Positions 7,598 to 13,416 of a stretch of DNA of 24,734 nucleotides are shown here, piece by piece. Within the stretch, counting starts at the first letter, position 1, and each line of letters starts with the position of its first letter. The DNA comes from a virus. The DNA is taken from positions 1 to 24,734 of IMG/VR virus record IMGVR_UViG_3300017692_000007; one strand, 5' to 3'. Below the pieces are notes generated by a model. The model saw only the letters and a program-made list of their open reading frames with translations. It made no database searches and had not been told where the DNA came from. The translations under genes and the position numbers were made by a program.

Positions 7598-8513
7598 TAT
7601 TGACCTGGTCAAGCCTCAGCTGGCCCCGACGTTCAGCCCCCAGGGCAACCCCGAGTACATGCCCCGCATCGAGAGAGGGCTCAAGGAGCACGGCTGGTTC
7701 GTCAGCCCGAAGATCGACGGCATCCGCTGCATGGTGCAGCAGGGTCTCTGCCTGTCGCGCCGGGGCGACCCGCTGCGCAGCTACCAGCTGCAGGAGATGT
7801 TCGGCGACCTGAACGGCTACGACGGCGAGGCGGTGTGCGGCGACCCCGCCGCCCCGAACGTCTACAACACGTCCTCGTCGCACATCATGGCTTACAACAA
7901 GCCCGGCGCTCTCTCTCTACACGTCTTCGACTACTTCCACCCGGACTGGCTGGCCAAGGCCTACCACCGTCGGCTGGAGGAGCTGGAGCGCGTCGACGCG
8001 TCGCTGGAGGGCGTCAACCTCGTGCCGCACGAGCTCGCCACCGACATGGACGGCCTGCTGAGGGCCGAGGCGCACATGCTCGAGCTCGGCTACGAGGGCG
8101 TCATGCTGAACAACCCCGAGGCGCCCTACAAGCAGGGCCGGGGCACCGTCAAGCAGGGCATCGTCTTCAAGCTGAAGCGCGAGGAGGACGTCGAGGTCGA
8201 GCTGACCGGTCTGATCGAGCGGATGCGCAACGAGAACGAGCAGGAGCGGGGCGCGCTGGGCCAGGCGAAGCGCTCCACGGCCAAGGAGGGCCTCGTCCCC
8301 TGCGGCAGCGTCGGCAAGTTCCGGGGCACCTACATGGGCCGCGAGATCAGCGTCGCTCCCGGTCAGTTCAGCCACGAGGAGCTGCAGGACATCTGGGACA
8401 GCTGGCCGCGCGACAAGGGTCGCCTGCTCAAGGCGCGCCACTTCCCGCACGGCGCGAAGGACGAGCTCCGGCAGGCCCGAGCGCTGGGCTTCCGCGAGGC
8501 CACGGACCTCTGA
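7590..8513 (+). CDS. ATP-dependent DNA ligase (T7 gp1.3-like)
   Basis: This 307-residue nucleotidyltransferase-superfamily ligase would seal nicks between Okazaki fragments. Motif I is SPKIDGIR, with K41 as the lysine adenylated by ATP. Motif III is LHVFDYF, motif IV YEGVMLNN and motif V GIVFKLKR. The C-terminal part, with VGKFRGTYMGREISVAPGQF, fits the OB-fold domain. It is somewhat shorter than the 359-residue T7 enzyme but keeps both domains. The start is a TTG with GGGAGA upstream and overlaps the previous gene; no in-frame ATG precedes motif I except one too close to it. The neighbours fit a replication role. Confidence 0.93.
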   Translation: MTDIDLVKPQLAPTFSPQGNPEYMPRIERGLKEHGWFVSPKIDGIRCMVQQGLCLSRRGDPLRSYQLQEMFGDLNGYDGEAVCGDPAAPNVYNTSSSHIMAYNKPGALSLHVFDYFHPDWLAKAYHRRLEELERVDASLEGVNLVPHELATDMDGLLRAEAHMLELGYEGVMLNNPEAPYKQGRGTVKQGIVFKLKREEDVEVELTGLIERMRNENEQERGALGQAKRSTAKEGLVPCGSVGKFRGTYMGREISVAPGQFSHEELQDIWDSWPRDKGRLLKARHFPHGAKDELRQARALGFREATDL

Positions 8514-8528
8514 CAAGGAGATGGGCGC

Positions 8529-8795
8529 ATGCCCGGTGAAAAGTACAACCTGTTCTCGCCGATCAAGAAGTCGGACGGCGGGACCTACTGGCACAAGGTC
8601 GGCTCTGCGTGGCCGCACCGCAACGGACGCGGTTTCAACCTGAGCTTCAACTCCCTGCCCATCACGATGGAGAACGGCCAGGTCGTGGTGTCGATGTTCC
8701 TGGACGAGGGCCCACCGCCCGACAACAAGCGGGAGGAGCCGAGGACGGGCGGCTGGGTGCCGCGCGACGACCTCGACGACGACGTGCCGTTCTGA
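8529..8795 (+). CDS. Small beta-rich protein with SSB-like acidic C-terminus
   Basis: This 88-residue protein starts at ATG 8529, eight bases after AAGGAG. Residues ~5-55 read as short strands around YWHKVGSAWPHRNGRGFNLSF, similar to a family of small uncharacterised proteins I associate with alphaproteobacteria and their plasmids. The last nine residues are DDLDDDVPF. That matches the DDDIPF tip of bacterial single-stranded-DNA-binding protein, which recruits repair and replication enzymes. Whether the body binds DNA is unknown. It follows DNA ligase directly, in keeping with a replication accessory role. Its stop overlaps the next start as TGATG. Confidence 0.75.
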   Translation: MPGEKYNLFSPIKKSDGGTYWHKVGSAWPHRNGRGFNLSFNSLPITMENGQVVVSMFLDEGPPPDNKREEPRTGGWVPRDDLDDDVPF

Positions 8796-9055
8796 TGGCA
8801 GGCAACAGATCAGGCGAGCCGACGCTGGCCCGCAACTACTCGAACGACGGCAAGGACTTCTTCGGGCGCGAGCTGAAGCAGGGTGACCTCGTGGTCAAGC
8901 TGCTCGGCAACGGCGTGTCCACCCTCCTGGAGGCCCGCGAAGTGCACGGGGTCGCGGGCGACGACGTCTGGCTCAAGCCGCGGCTCGAGACCGGACACAT
9001 CAGCAAGATGACGTACTCGGGGCGGCTGGCCCTGGTGCGCAGGGCGGAGGAGTAG
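8795..9055 (+). CDS. Small beta-type protein, paralogue of the gene at 9134
   Basis: This 86-residue protein starts at an ATG that overlaps the preceding stop. The core KDFFGRELKQGDLVV, a middle segment AREV and an ending LALV line up with KDFEGTEIKAGDTVI, RREV and LFVV in the gene at 9134, so the two look like diverged copies. The GD followed by hydrophobic strands recalls small SH3/KOW-like barrels. The function is unknown. A GGAGGAG sequence covers its end and could serve a following tiny reading frame. Confidence 0.72.
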   Translation: MAGNRSGEPTLARNYSNDGKDFFGRELKQGDLVVKLLGNGVSTLLEAREVHGVAGDDVWLKPRLETGHISKMTYSGRLALVRRAEE

Positions 9056-9056
9056 A

Positions 9057-9137
9057 GTGACCAGACCAAGGGGCGCCCGGGACCCTCCCGAGAGCGCCGA
9101 CAGACCGCAACCTACAACCAAGAGACTGGACACATGA
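9057..9137 (+). CDS. Possible 26-residue leader peptide
   Basis: A GTG at 9057 follows GGAGGAG by four bases and opens a 26-codon frame whose TGA overlaps the ATG of the next gene as ATGA. The product is Pro/Arg-rich. It fills an otherwise empty 78-base gap, and its ribosome binding site is stronger than that of the gene it leads into, so it may couple translation to that gene. Codon third positions are less G/C-biased than in neighbouring genes, which argues against a functional protein. Confidence 0.3.
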   Translation: MTRPRGARDPPESADRPQPTTKRLDT

Positions 9138-9334
9138 AAGACTTCGAGGGAACTGAGATAAAGGCCGGCGACACCGTCATCCAGATGTCGACCGGACCCG
9201 GCACGCCGGAGATGAGGCGGCGCGAGGTGCTGGAGACGGGCGAGCGGAGCGCGCTGCTCGGCCCGTGCAAGGAGGCCAGCCGCGAGAGCACCGTCATGCG
9301 CGGCAAGAACCTGTTCGTGGTGCCGACGCGGTGA
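9134..9334 (+). CDS. Small beta-type protein, paralogue of the gene at 8795
   Basis: This 66-residue protein starts with MKDFEGTEIKAGDTVIQMST. It aligns with the gene two positions upstream over its whole length, with conserved KDF, G, E, K and GD positions. It is likely a short beta barrel of unknown function. AAGAGA upstream is a weak ribosome binding site, so translation may depend on coupling with the small frame at 9057. Its stop overlaps the next GTG as GTGA. Confidence 0.7.
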   Translation: MKDFEGTEIKAGDTVIQMSTGPGTPEMRRREVLETGERSALLGPCKEASRESTVMRGKNLFVVPTR

Positions 9335-9546
9335 CGGTCGTCGCCATGGAGACGCGCTTCGAGCGCGGCGTGGAGGTGGCCTACGTCACCGAGCGTGTGA
9401 AGCAGATCGCCCCGACCGACATCTACCTGGGCGACATCCTGGTGGCCGAGCAGGGTCAGCCGTACGACGCGCTGGTCAAGACGCGCTCGGCGGACCCGAC
9501 GGCGGTCCGCAAGGTGAAGGAGAGCATGACCTCATGGCTGGGATGA
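9331..9546 (+). CDS. Hypothetical small protein
   Basis: This encodes 71 residues from a GTG overlapping the previous stop; ATG 9346 is an alternative. The middle, VAYVTERVKQIAPTDIYLGD, suggests strand-helix-strand, and the end is basic and helical. No motif is recognised. It overlaps the start of the nucleotidyltransferase-like gene by 13 bases, and that gene's ribosome binding site (AAGGAGAG) lies within this frame. Confidence 0.6.
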   Translation: MTVVAMETRFERGVEVAYVTERVKQIAPTDIYLGDILVAEQGQPYDALVKTRSADPTAVRKVKESMTSWLG

Positions 9547-10523
9547 AGCGCAGCACAGTCGCCAGCGTCATCCGCAAGAAGATGACGAACCTCCTGGCCA
9601 GCATCGACGACACCGCGGTCCGGGACCTGATGGCGCGCGACATCATCGTGACCGGCGGCTGCGTCGCCTCGATGATGACCGACGAGAAGGTCAACGACTA
9701 CGACGTCTACTTTCGCACGCGCGAGGCGGCCCTGGCCGTCGCCAACTACTACGTGCGGAAGTTCAACGAGGCCGTCGCGACGCGCTCTAAGGTCAAGGAG
9801 TACGCGCCGGTCGTCAAGGAGATCACGCGGCAGAACGTCCTGGGCGAGGACGAGGACCGCATCGTGATCTGGATGCAGTCGGCGGGCGTGGCAGGTGAGG
9901 TCAGCGAGGAGGCCCCCGGCAGCGTCGACTACGACTACTTCGAGAGCCGGCCCGAGCACGAGGCGGGCGAGTTCCTGGACGCCATCACCCACGACCCGGC
10001 GCAGGACGCCGAGGCCGTCAGGGAGGAGATGTCCGGGCGCGACAAGAAGACCAAGCCGCGCTACCGGCCGGTCTTCATCTCGGAGAACGCCATCACGCTG
10101 TCCGACCAGGTGCAGCTGATGATCCGGTTCTGGGGCGAGCCCGAGCAGCTCCACCGGAACTACGACTACGCCCACGCCATGGGCTACTACGAGCACTCGA
10201 CGGGCAAGGTCACGGTCAGCGCCGAGACCATGGAGTGCATGCTCAGCAAGACCCTCAAGTACAAGGGCTCGCTGTACCCGATCGCGTCCATCTTCCGGCT
10301 GCGCAAGTTCCTGGCGCGCGGCTGGCGGATCACCGCCGGCGAGATGCTGAAGATCGTCTGGCAACTCAAGGGTATCAACCTGGACGACCCCGCCGTGCTG
10401 AGGGAGCAGCTGCTCGGCGTGGACCAGGCCTACATGCACCAGCTCATCAGCGAGCTGTCTAAGGCGGAGGGGCGCGTCGACGCCACCTACCTCGCCAAGC
10501 TCATCGACAACCTCTTCGACTGA
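9534..10523 (+). CDS. Putative nucleotidyltransferase-fold protein
   Basis: This 329-residue protein carries, near its N-terminus, IIVTGGCVASMMTDEKVNDYDVYF. The GG pair (41-42) followed by an Asp-x-Asp (D55, D57) before a hydrophobic strand matches the DNA polymerase-beta / tRNA-nucleotidyltransferase superfamily active site. A third acidic residue is expected later but cannot be assigned with certainty. A central acidic stretch (residues ~125-170) looks flexible, and the C-terminal third is helical. The substrate is unknown; such enzymes add nucleotides to RNA, proteins or small molecules. The ATG at 9534 is nine bases from AAGGAGAG; ATG 9543 is too far away. It is one of the largest genes outside the replication block. 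Confidence 0.65.
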   Translation: MAGMKRSTVASVIRKKMTNLLASIDDTAVRDLMARDIIVTGGCVASMMTDEKVNDYDVYFRTREAALAVANYYVRKFNEAVATRSKVKEYAPVVKEITRQNVLGEDEDRIVIWMQSAGVAGEVSEEAPGSVDYDYFESRPEHEAGEFLDAITHDPAQDAEAVREEMSGRDKKTKPRYRPVFISENAITLSDQVQLMIRFWGEPEQLHRNYDYAHAMGYYEHSTGKVTVSAETMECMLSKTLKYKGSLYPIASIFRLRKFLARGWRITAGEMLKIVWQLKGINLDDPAVLREQLLGVDQAYMHQLISELSKAEGRVDATYLAKLIDNLFD

Positions 10524-10539
10524 AATGGAGAACACTGAA

Positions 10540-10914
10540 ATGGATACGAACACCATCACCGTCGTCGCCCTCGTCCTCGCCGCCGCCTACTTCGCGATGC
10601 GCACCTTCTACCTTCGCCGCGAGCTCACGTCGCAGCGCGAGGAGTTCGAGGTCATCGAGAAGGGTCTGCGCCGGGAGATTGGCTCGCACACCAGCGCGTA
10701 CGGCGAGCTGGCTGAGTCGGCGCGCAAGCGCAACGACGCGCACACCACCGAGGTCGCTGCCTTCCGGGGCAGCGTGACCAAGCTGCGCGAGCGCGGCGAC
10801 ACGTACCGCACGGCGCTGGACGAGATCCTGGCGCTCAGCGGCAACATGATCGGGCGCGCGAAGGCGGCGCAGCACATCGCCGCGCAGGCCCGCAGCGCGA
10901 CCCAGGCCGAGTGA
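10540..10914 (+). CDS. Membrane-anchored coiled-coil protein
   Basis: This encodes about 124 residues from ATG 10540, chosen because GGAGA lies eight bases upstream; ATG 10525 in the same frame has no ribosome binding site. Residues ~6-24 (ITVVALVLAAAYFAM) form a membrane span. The rest is a long charged helix with heptad-like spacing (LRRELTSQREEFEVIEKGLR) ending in Ala/Gln-rich sequence. The likely topology is an N-terminal anchor with a cytoplasmic coiled coil. No enzymatic motif is seen. A 10-base direct repeat, CTGAAATGGA, starts at 10520 and again at 10535 around the two ATGs. It overlaps the next gene as GTGA. Confidence 0.7.
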   Translation: MDTNTITVVALVLAAAYFAMRTFYLRRELTSQREEFEVIEKGLRREIGSHTSAYGELAESARKRNDAHTTEVAAFRGSVTKLRERGDTYRTALDEILALSGNMIGRAKAAQHIAAQARSATQAE

Positions 10915-11138
10915 AGCTCGAGGTCGACCGCGAGTACGTCACGAGGGAGGGCCGCCCAGCGGTGGTCCTCCAGGCGTACCAGAAGAAGTCCGGCAACCGC
11001 GACTTCGTCAAGATGTCCGAGCAGGTCGGCTTCGCCGTCCGCGTCGAGGGCAAGCTGGAGAAGTACAACTATGACGGAACCTACCTCGGCGGAGGACGAG
11101 AGTCACCGATGGACATCGTGGCCGAGAAGGGCGACTAG
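10911..11138 (+). CDS. Small conserved phage-type beta protein
   Basis: This 75-residue protein starts at a GTG overlapping the previous stop. It reads as a strand-rich domain: YVTREGRPAVVLQA near the start and YNYDGTYLGGGRESPMDIV at the end. The pairing of an early TREGR strand with a late DG-x-Y...ESPxDIV strand is common among small uncharacterised phage proteins. The function is unknown. Its last 68 bases are overlapped by the next frame. Confidence 0.65.
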   Translation: MKLEVDREYVTREGRPAVVLQAYQKKSGNRDFVKMSEQVGFAVRVEGKLEKYNYDGTYLGGGRESPMDIVAEKGD

Positions 11139-11433
11139 GGCCGACCTCTACCACGAGCTGGCGCGGCACTGCACCTCCCCGGCCTTCGTGTGGCACAACG
11201 TGCCGTGGCTGCACCAACACGCGCCGCACGCGCCCCTCTGCGACTTCGCGGAGAACAGCTACGAGGCCAAGCTGGCTCTCTGGCTCCTGCAGAACAACCA
11301 GGTCAACATTCAAGGGTTCCAAGATCTATGGACGCTACACTGGCGGACGCTCGGCGGGTGGAGGCTGCGAAGCCCCTCGAGCTGCGGGGCTTCAACAAGC
11401 CCACCTTCCGCACCAACGACGGGTTCATCCTGA
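11071..11433 (+). CDS. Hypothetical protein overlapping both neighbours
   Basis: This 120-residue frame starts at ATG 11071 with GGAGAAG upstream. From 11140 to about 11330 its third codon positions are strongly G/C, and the sequence (ADLYHELARHCTSPAFVW, then EAKLALWLLQNN) looks like a real helical protein with many His and Trp. The last 35 residues (Ser/Pro/Gly-rich) are read from DNA better explained by the next gene in another frame. It also overlaps the previous gene by 68 bases. The true functional part may therefore be only about residues 20-85. No family is recognised. Confidence 0.55.
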   Translation: MTEPTSAEDESHRWTSWPRRATRADLYHELARHCTSPAFVWHNVPWLHQHAPHAPLCDFAENSYEAKLALWLLQNNQVNIQGFQDLWTLHWRTLGGWRLRSPSSCGASTSPPSAPTTGSS

Positions 11434-11639
11434 ACCTGATCAACGTCTCGCCCTTCGGCAGCCTCGGCACGGCGTTCGTGCTGGAGGCTATCCGACACTA
11501 CTCAACCACCGTCGCGGCCCAGGAGCTGGGCGAGGAGACTGAGGAGGACAAGAATGCGGTACTGAGCAAGCATACGTGGCGGCGCGTCGCCGTAGACGTG
11601 CGCGACCGCGTGACCAACTATCTCAACACCAAGGGGTGA
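11328..11639 (+). CDS. Hypothetical protein
   Basis: This 103-residue protein has a strongly G/C-biased third position from its ATG onward. The middle, PTFRTNDGFILNLINVSPFG, is followed by helices (GTAFVLEAIRHYSTTVA) and a basic C-terminus. No family is recognised. The ribosome binding site is weak: an AAGGG lies about 12 bases upstream. Initiation may depend on ribosomes translating the overlapping upstream frame. Confidence 0.68.
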   Translation: MDATLADARRVEAAKPLELRGFNKPTFRTNDGFILNLINVSPFGSLGTAFVLEAIRHYSTTVAAQELGEETEEDKNAVLSKHTWRRVAVDVRDRVTNYLNTKG

Positions 11640-11646
11640 TCGAAGC

Positions 11647-12021
11647 ATGAGCGAGTTCGAGAACAACCAAGTCAGGGTCATCAAGGCGTTCCGCGATCGG
11701 GACGGCAACTCGGTGCCCCGGGACACGCAGCCGCTGCTGGCCGCCTTCCTGGTCTACGGTGAGGTGAAGGACAACACCTTCCTCCACGCCGTGCTGGCCA
11801 GGGACTTCGACATGCTGTCCTCCGTTCCCATGAGCGGCGCACAGCGCGAGAAGTTCCAGACGGTGGTCGCCTGCGTAAGGGAGCTCGCCCCCGCACGCGC
11901 CTGGGGCAGCCACGAGCGCGTGTACGAATACCAGAGCTACGTGCGCTCGGGGGCGATGGCCCGAGAGCGCGCCTCCTACGAGGAGCGCGAGCGCACCAAG
12001 TCTTCCGCCACCCCCGCGTAG
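11647..12021 (+). CDS. Hypothetical protein, last gene of the early/middle block
   Basis: This 124-residue protein starts at an ATG preceded by AAGGGGTG. It is mostly helical (QPLLAAFLVYGEVKDNTFLH; QREKFQTVVACVRELAP), with a highly charged Arg/Glu-rich tail. No motif is recognised. It is followed by a strong GC hairpin and then by a 250-base gap with repeats, so it probably ends a transcription unit. Confidence 0.7.
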   Translation: MSEFENNQVRVIKAFRDRDGNSVPRDTQPLLAAFLVYGEVKDNTFLHAVLARDFDMLSSVPMSGAQREKFQTVVACVRELAPARAWGSHERVYEYQSYVRSGAMARERASYEERERTKSSATPA

Positions 12022-12029
12022 GGTGCGGA

Positions 12030-12083
12030 GAGCGCGCCGAGTCGCCGGGGCGGGGGAGAGTGACCCCGACCCCCGCGGCGCTC
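12030..12083 (+). terminator. Strong GC hairpin, possible terminator or processing site
   Basis: GAGCGC at 12030 pairs with GCGCTC ending at 12083, enclosing a G-rich arm (CCGGGGCGGGGG) opposite a C-rich arm (CCCCGACCCCCG). The structure should be very stable. It lacks a following T run, so it may be a terminator of another type, an RNase III site or an RNA-stability element. It begins nine bases after the stop of the preceding gene. Confidence 0.45.
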
Positions 12084-12156
12084 ACCAGCGGGGCTGAGGC
12101 GTGCCAGAACGGGCCAACCCGCCGACGGGCCGGGGAGGCCGCGTGTCACCGCGCGT

Positions 12157-12188
12157 GACGAACCCGTTAAATTAACCCAGGAACTGGG
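12157..12188 (+). repeat. Intergenic repeat copy 1 with GAA hairpin
   Basis: A 22-base unit at 12157-12178 contains CCCGTTAAATTAACCC, with the near-palindrome GTTAA-A-TTAAC. It is followed by a hairpin with stem CCCAG/CTGGG and loop GAA (12176-12188). The unit recurs 46 bases downstream with one difference. The AT-rich core stands out in GC-rich DNA, and the site lies about 100 bases before a large gene, so a promoter or operator is likely. Confidence 0.75.
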
Positions 12189-12202
12189 CAGGTTGACGGG
12201 GC

Positions 12203-12233
12203 GACGAGCCCGTTAAATTAACCCTGAAAGGGT
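12203..12233 (+). repeat. Intergenic repeat copy 2 with GAA hairpin
   Basis: The second 22-base unit (12203-12224) is identical to the first except for G in place of A near its start. It leads into a hairpin of ACCCT/AGGGT with loop GAA (12221-12233). The stem sequence differs from copy 1 but pairing and loop are kept. The string AATTAACCCT followed by AAAGGG superficially resembles the T3 RNA polymerase promoter with four bases missing. The start codon of the next gene is 44 bases downstream. Confidence 0.75.
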
Positions 12234-12276
12234 CGGCGAGACCGGCCCCGACATCCAGAGAAAGAGTGTAAGACAC

Positions 12277-12906
12277 ATGACCGACATCACCGATATCAAG
12301 CAGGTCTACATCATCGAGGGCCGTCAGTTCGAGACGAAGGCCGAGGCGCAGGACTTCCTCCGTCGCCCCAAGAAGGTCGACGCGTTCAAGACGTTCATCG
12401 CGGCCGGCGACAACCAGGACAAGATCATCGACTGGCTGCTCGACAACCAGGAGAGCGTCGAGAGCGCGTTCGAGGCGGGCGTCATCAAGCGCGTGTCGAA
12501 GTCCGAGACCAAGCAGCTCGAGGTCGCGTTCGCCGAGATCGCGGCGGCGGCAGCCGAGGGTCGCGCGATCGACACCAAGAAGGCGCGCATCGTCCTCGAC
12601 AACATCGAGACCGCTCGCGACTCGTTCCGCTGGCCGACCGTCAAGCGCATGAACGACGAGGAGAAGGCCGCCGAGGCGCTGCGTCAGCTGACCGAGGTCG
12701 CCGAGGGCAACGAGCGCCTGGCTCAGTTCGTCGTCGAGAACAAGGACCGCGTCCTCGAGTCGTACGCGGCCGGCAAGCCGAAGCGCGAGGTCTCGCCGCA
12801 GGCCGCGGCTGGCCTGCAGGAGTACCGCGAGCGCATGGCCCGCGAGAAAGCGGAGCGCGAGGCGAAGGCCGCCGAGGGCGCTGACGCGACCACCGAGGCG
12901 GAGTAA
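12277..12906 (+). CDS. Helical acidic protein, first gene after the repeat region
   Basis: This 209-residue protein begins with a strand-turn-helix, QVYIIEGRQFETKAEAQDFL, a pattern common at the start of small phage proteins. It then becomes a long series of charged helices (SKSETKQLEVAFAEIAAAAAEG; NDEEKAAEALRQLTEVAEG) ending in an Ala/Glu-rich tail (REAKAAEGADATTEAE). This suggests an extended coiled-coil or scaffold-like protein; no catalytic motif is visible. The ribosome binding site is a weak AGAGAAAGAG. Being first after the repeated promoter-like elements, it is probably strongly expressed. A scaffolding or nucleoid-binding role is possible but unsupported. Confidence 0.75.
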   Translation: MTDITDIKQVYIIEGRQFETKAEAQDFLRRPKKVDAFKTFIAAGDNQDKIIDWLLDNQESVESAFEAGVIKRVSKSETKQLEVAFAEIAAAAAEGRAIDTKKARIVLDNIETARDSFRWPTVKRMNDEEKAAEALRQLTEVAEGNERLAQFVVENKDRVLESYAAGKPKREVSPQAAAGLQEYRERMAREKAEREAKAAEGADATTEAE

Positions 12907-12912
12907 CCCGCA

Positions 12913-12943
12913 CACGTCCTAGGCACTGACGTTAAACTGCCCC
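12913..12943 (+). promoter_or_regulatory. Repeated intergenic element, copy A
   Basis: CACGTCC (12913-12919), an eight-base spacer, then GACGTTAAACTGC (12928-12940) and CCC. The same two blocks recur at 16938-16967 with a seven-base spacer. Flanking bases form a short stem GGCA/TGCC around the GACGTTAAAC loop. Both copies lie a few bases after a stop codon. The shared CGTTAAA core also occurs in the 12157 and 12203 repeats. A phage promoter is the simplest reading; a binding site for a phage regulator is the alternative. Confidence 0.6.
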
Positions 12944-13098
12944 ACGCGCCGCGAAGGGAGGGTCGTAGTAGCTGACCGCCCTCAAACGACGACAGCCGCA
13001 GGTCTGTCCGGTCCCCGAAAGTCGCGTCCCGACGCCGCGCGGTAGAAGCCCCACGTACGCATAGCCCTTGAGGTAAGCGAGCGTGGGGCTTTTATTTT
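12944..13098 (+). ncRNA. Possible small structured RNA between promoter-like element and terminator
   Basis: The gap 12907-13116 has no convincing reading frame. Between the repeated element and a strong terminator, several small stems can be drawn: GAGGG (12958-12962) with CCCTC (12979-12983), GACAG (12991-12995) with CTGTC (13004-13008), and GTCG (13021-13024) with CGAC (13030-13033). Together they could form a ~150-base transcript ending at the T run. No tRNA signature (T-loop GTTCGA or CCA acceptor stem) is seen. It could equally be an untranslated leader with an attenuator for the gene at 13117. Confidence 0.35.
13046..13098 (+). terminator. Strong intrinsic terminator
   Basis: A perfect 10-bp stem, AAGCCCCACG (13046-13055) with CGTGGGGCTT (13082-13091), encloses a 26-base loop that can form a further CGC/GCG pairing. 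It is followed by TTTTATTTT. The next gene's ribosome binding site (GAGGAGG) follows within ten bases, so transcription of that gene requires read-through or an unseen promoter. Confidence 0.88.
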
Positions 13099-13116
13099 GA
13101 CCAAGAGGAGGTAGCA

Positions 13117-13416
13117 TTGACCGAAGAGGAGATGGCCGAGCTCCGGGAGATCTCGGACAGCATCGTGGACGCCCGGAAGAAGCTCCGCAGGGAGGGCAAC
13201 GCCACCCTGGACAACTACGACCTGTCCACCAAGATCCAGTCGCTGGCCCGTCGTCGGAAGCAGATCCTGGGCGAGAACCCCCTGGACCGCATAGACCACC
13301 CCGACCCGGACAGCCTGCCGCCCTTCCAGCGGGCGGACCCCGAGTACGTACGGGAGCTGGCGAAGGCCATCATCAGCAACCCGGACCCCAACGCAATCAA
13401 GTTCAAGAGGCTCTGA
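13117..13416 (+). CDS. Hypothetical helical protein
   Basis: This 99-residue protein starts at a TTG with GAGGAGG seven bases upstream. It has a charged helix-loop-helix (EEEMAELREISDSIVDARKK; TKIQSLARRRKQILG) and a Pro/Asp-rich linker before a last helix. No metal site, membrane span or known family is apparent. Its stop abuts the next ATG directly. Position after the terminator suggests that it belongs to a separately controlled unit. Confidence 0.7.
   Translation: MTEEEMAELREISDSIVDARKKLRREGNATLDNYDLSTKIQSLARRRKQILGENPLDRIDHPDPDSLPPFQRADPEYVRELAKAIISNPDPNAIKFKRL

Noticed and set aside
9060-9098. Terminator in the 9056-9133 gap
   Set aside because: GGCGC...GCGCC with CGGGA/TCCCG can pair, but the arms are interrupted by unequal bulges and there is no T run.
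12203-12233. A T3-type RNA polymerase promoter
   Set aside because: AATTAACCCT and AAAGGG match, but four bases of the specificity region are missing and copy 1 diverges in this part. Kept only as a resemblance.
12944-13045. A tRNA gene in the 12907-13116 gap
   Set aside because: The stems do not form a cloverleaf, and no T-loop GTTCGA-type sequence or matching acceptor stem is present.
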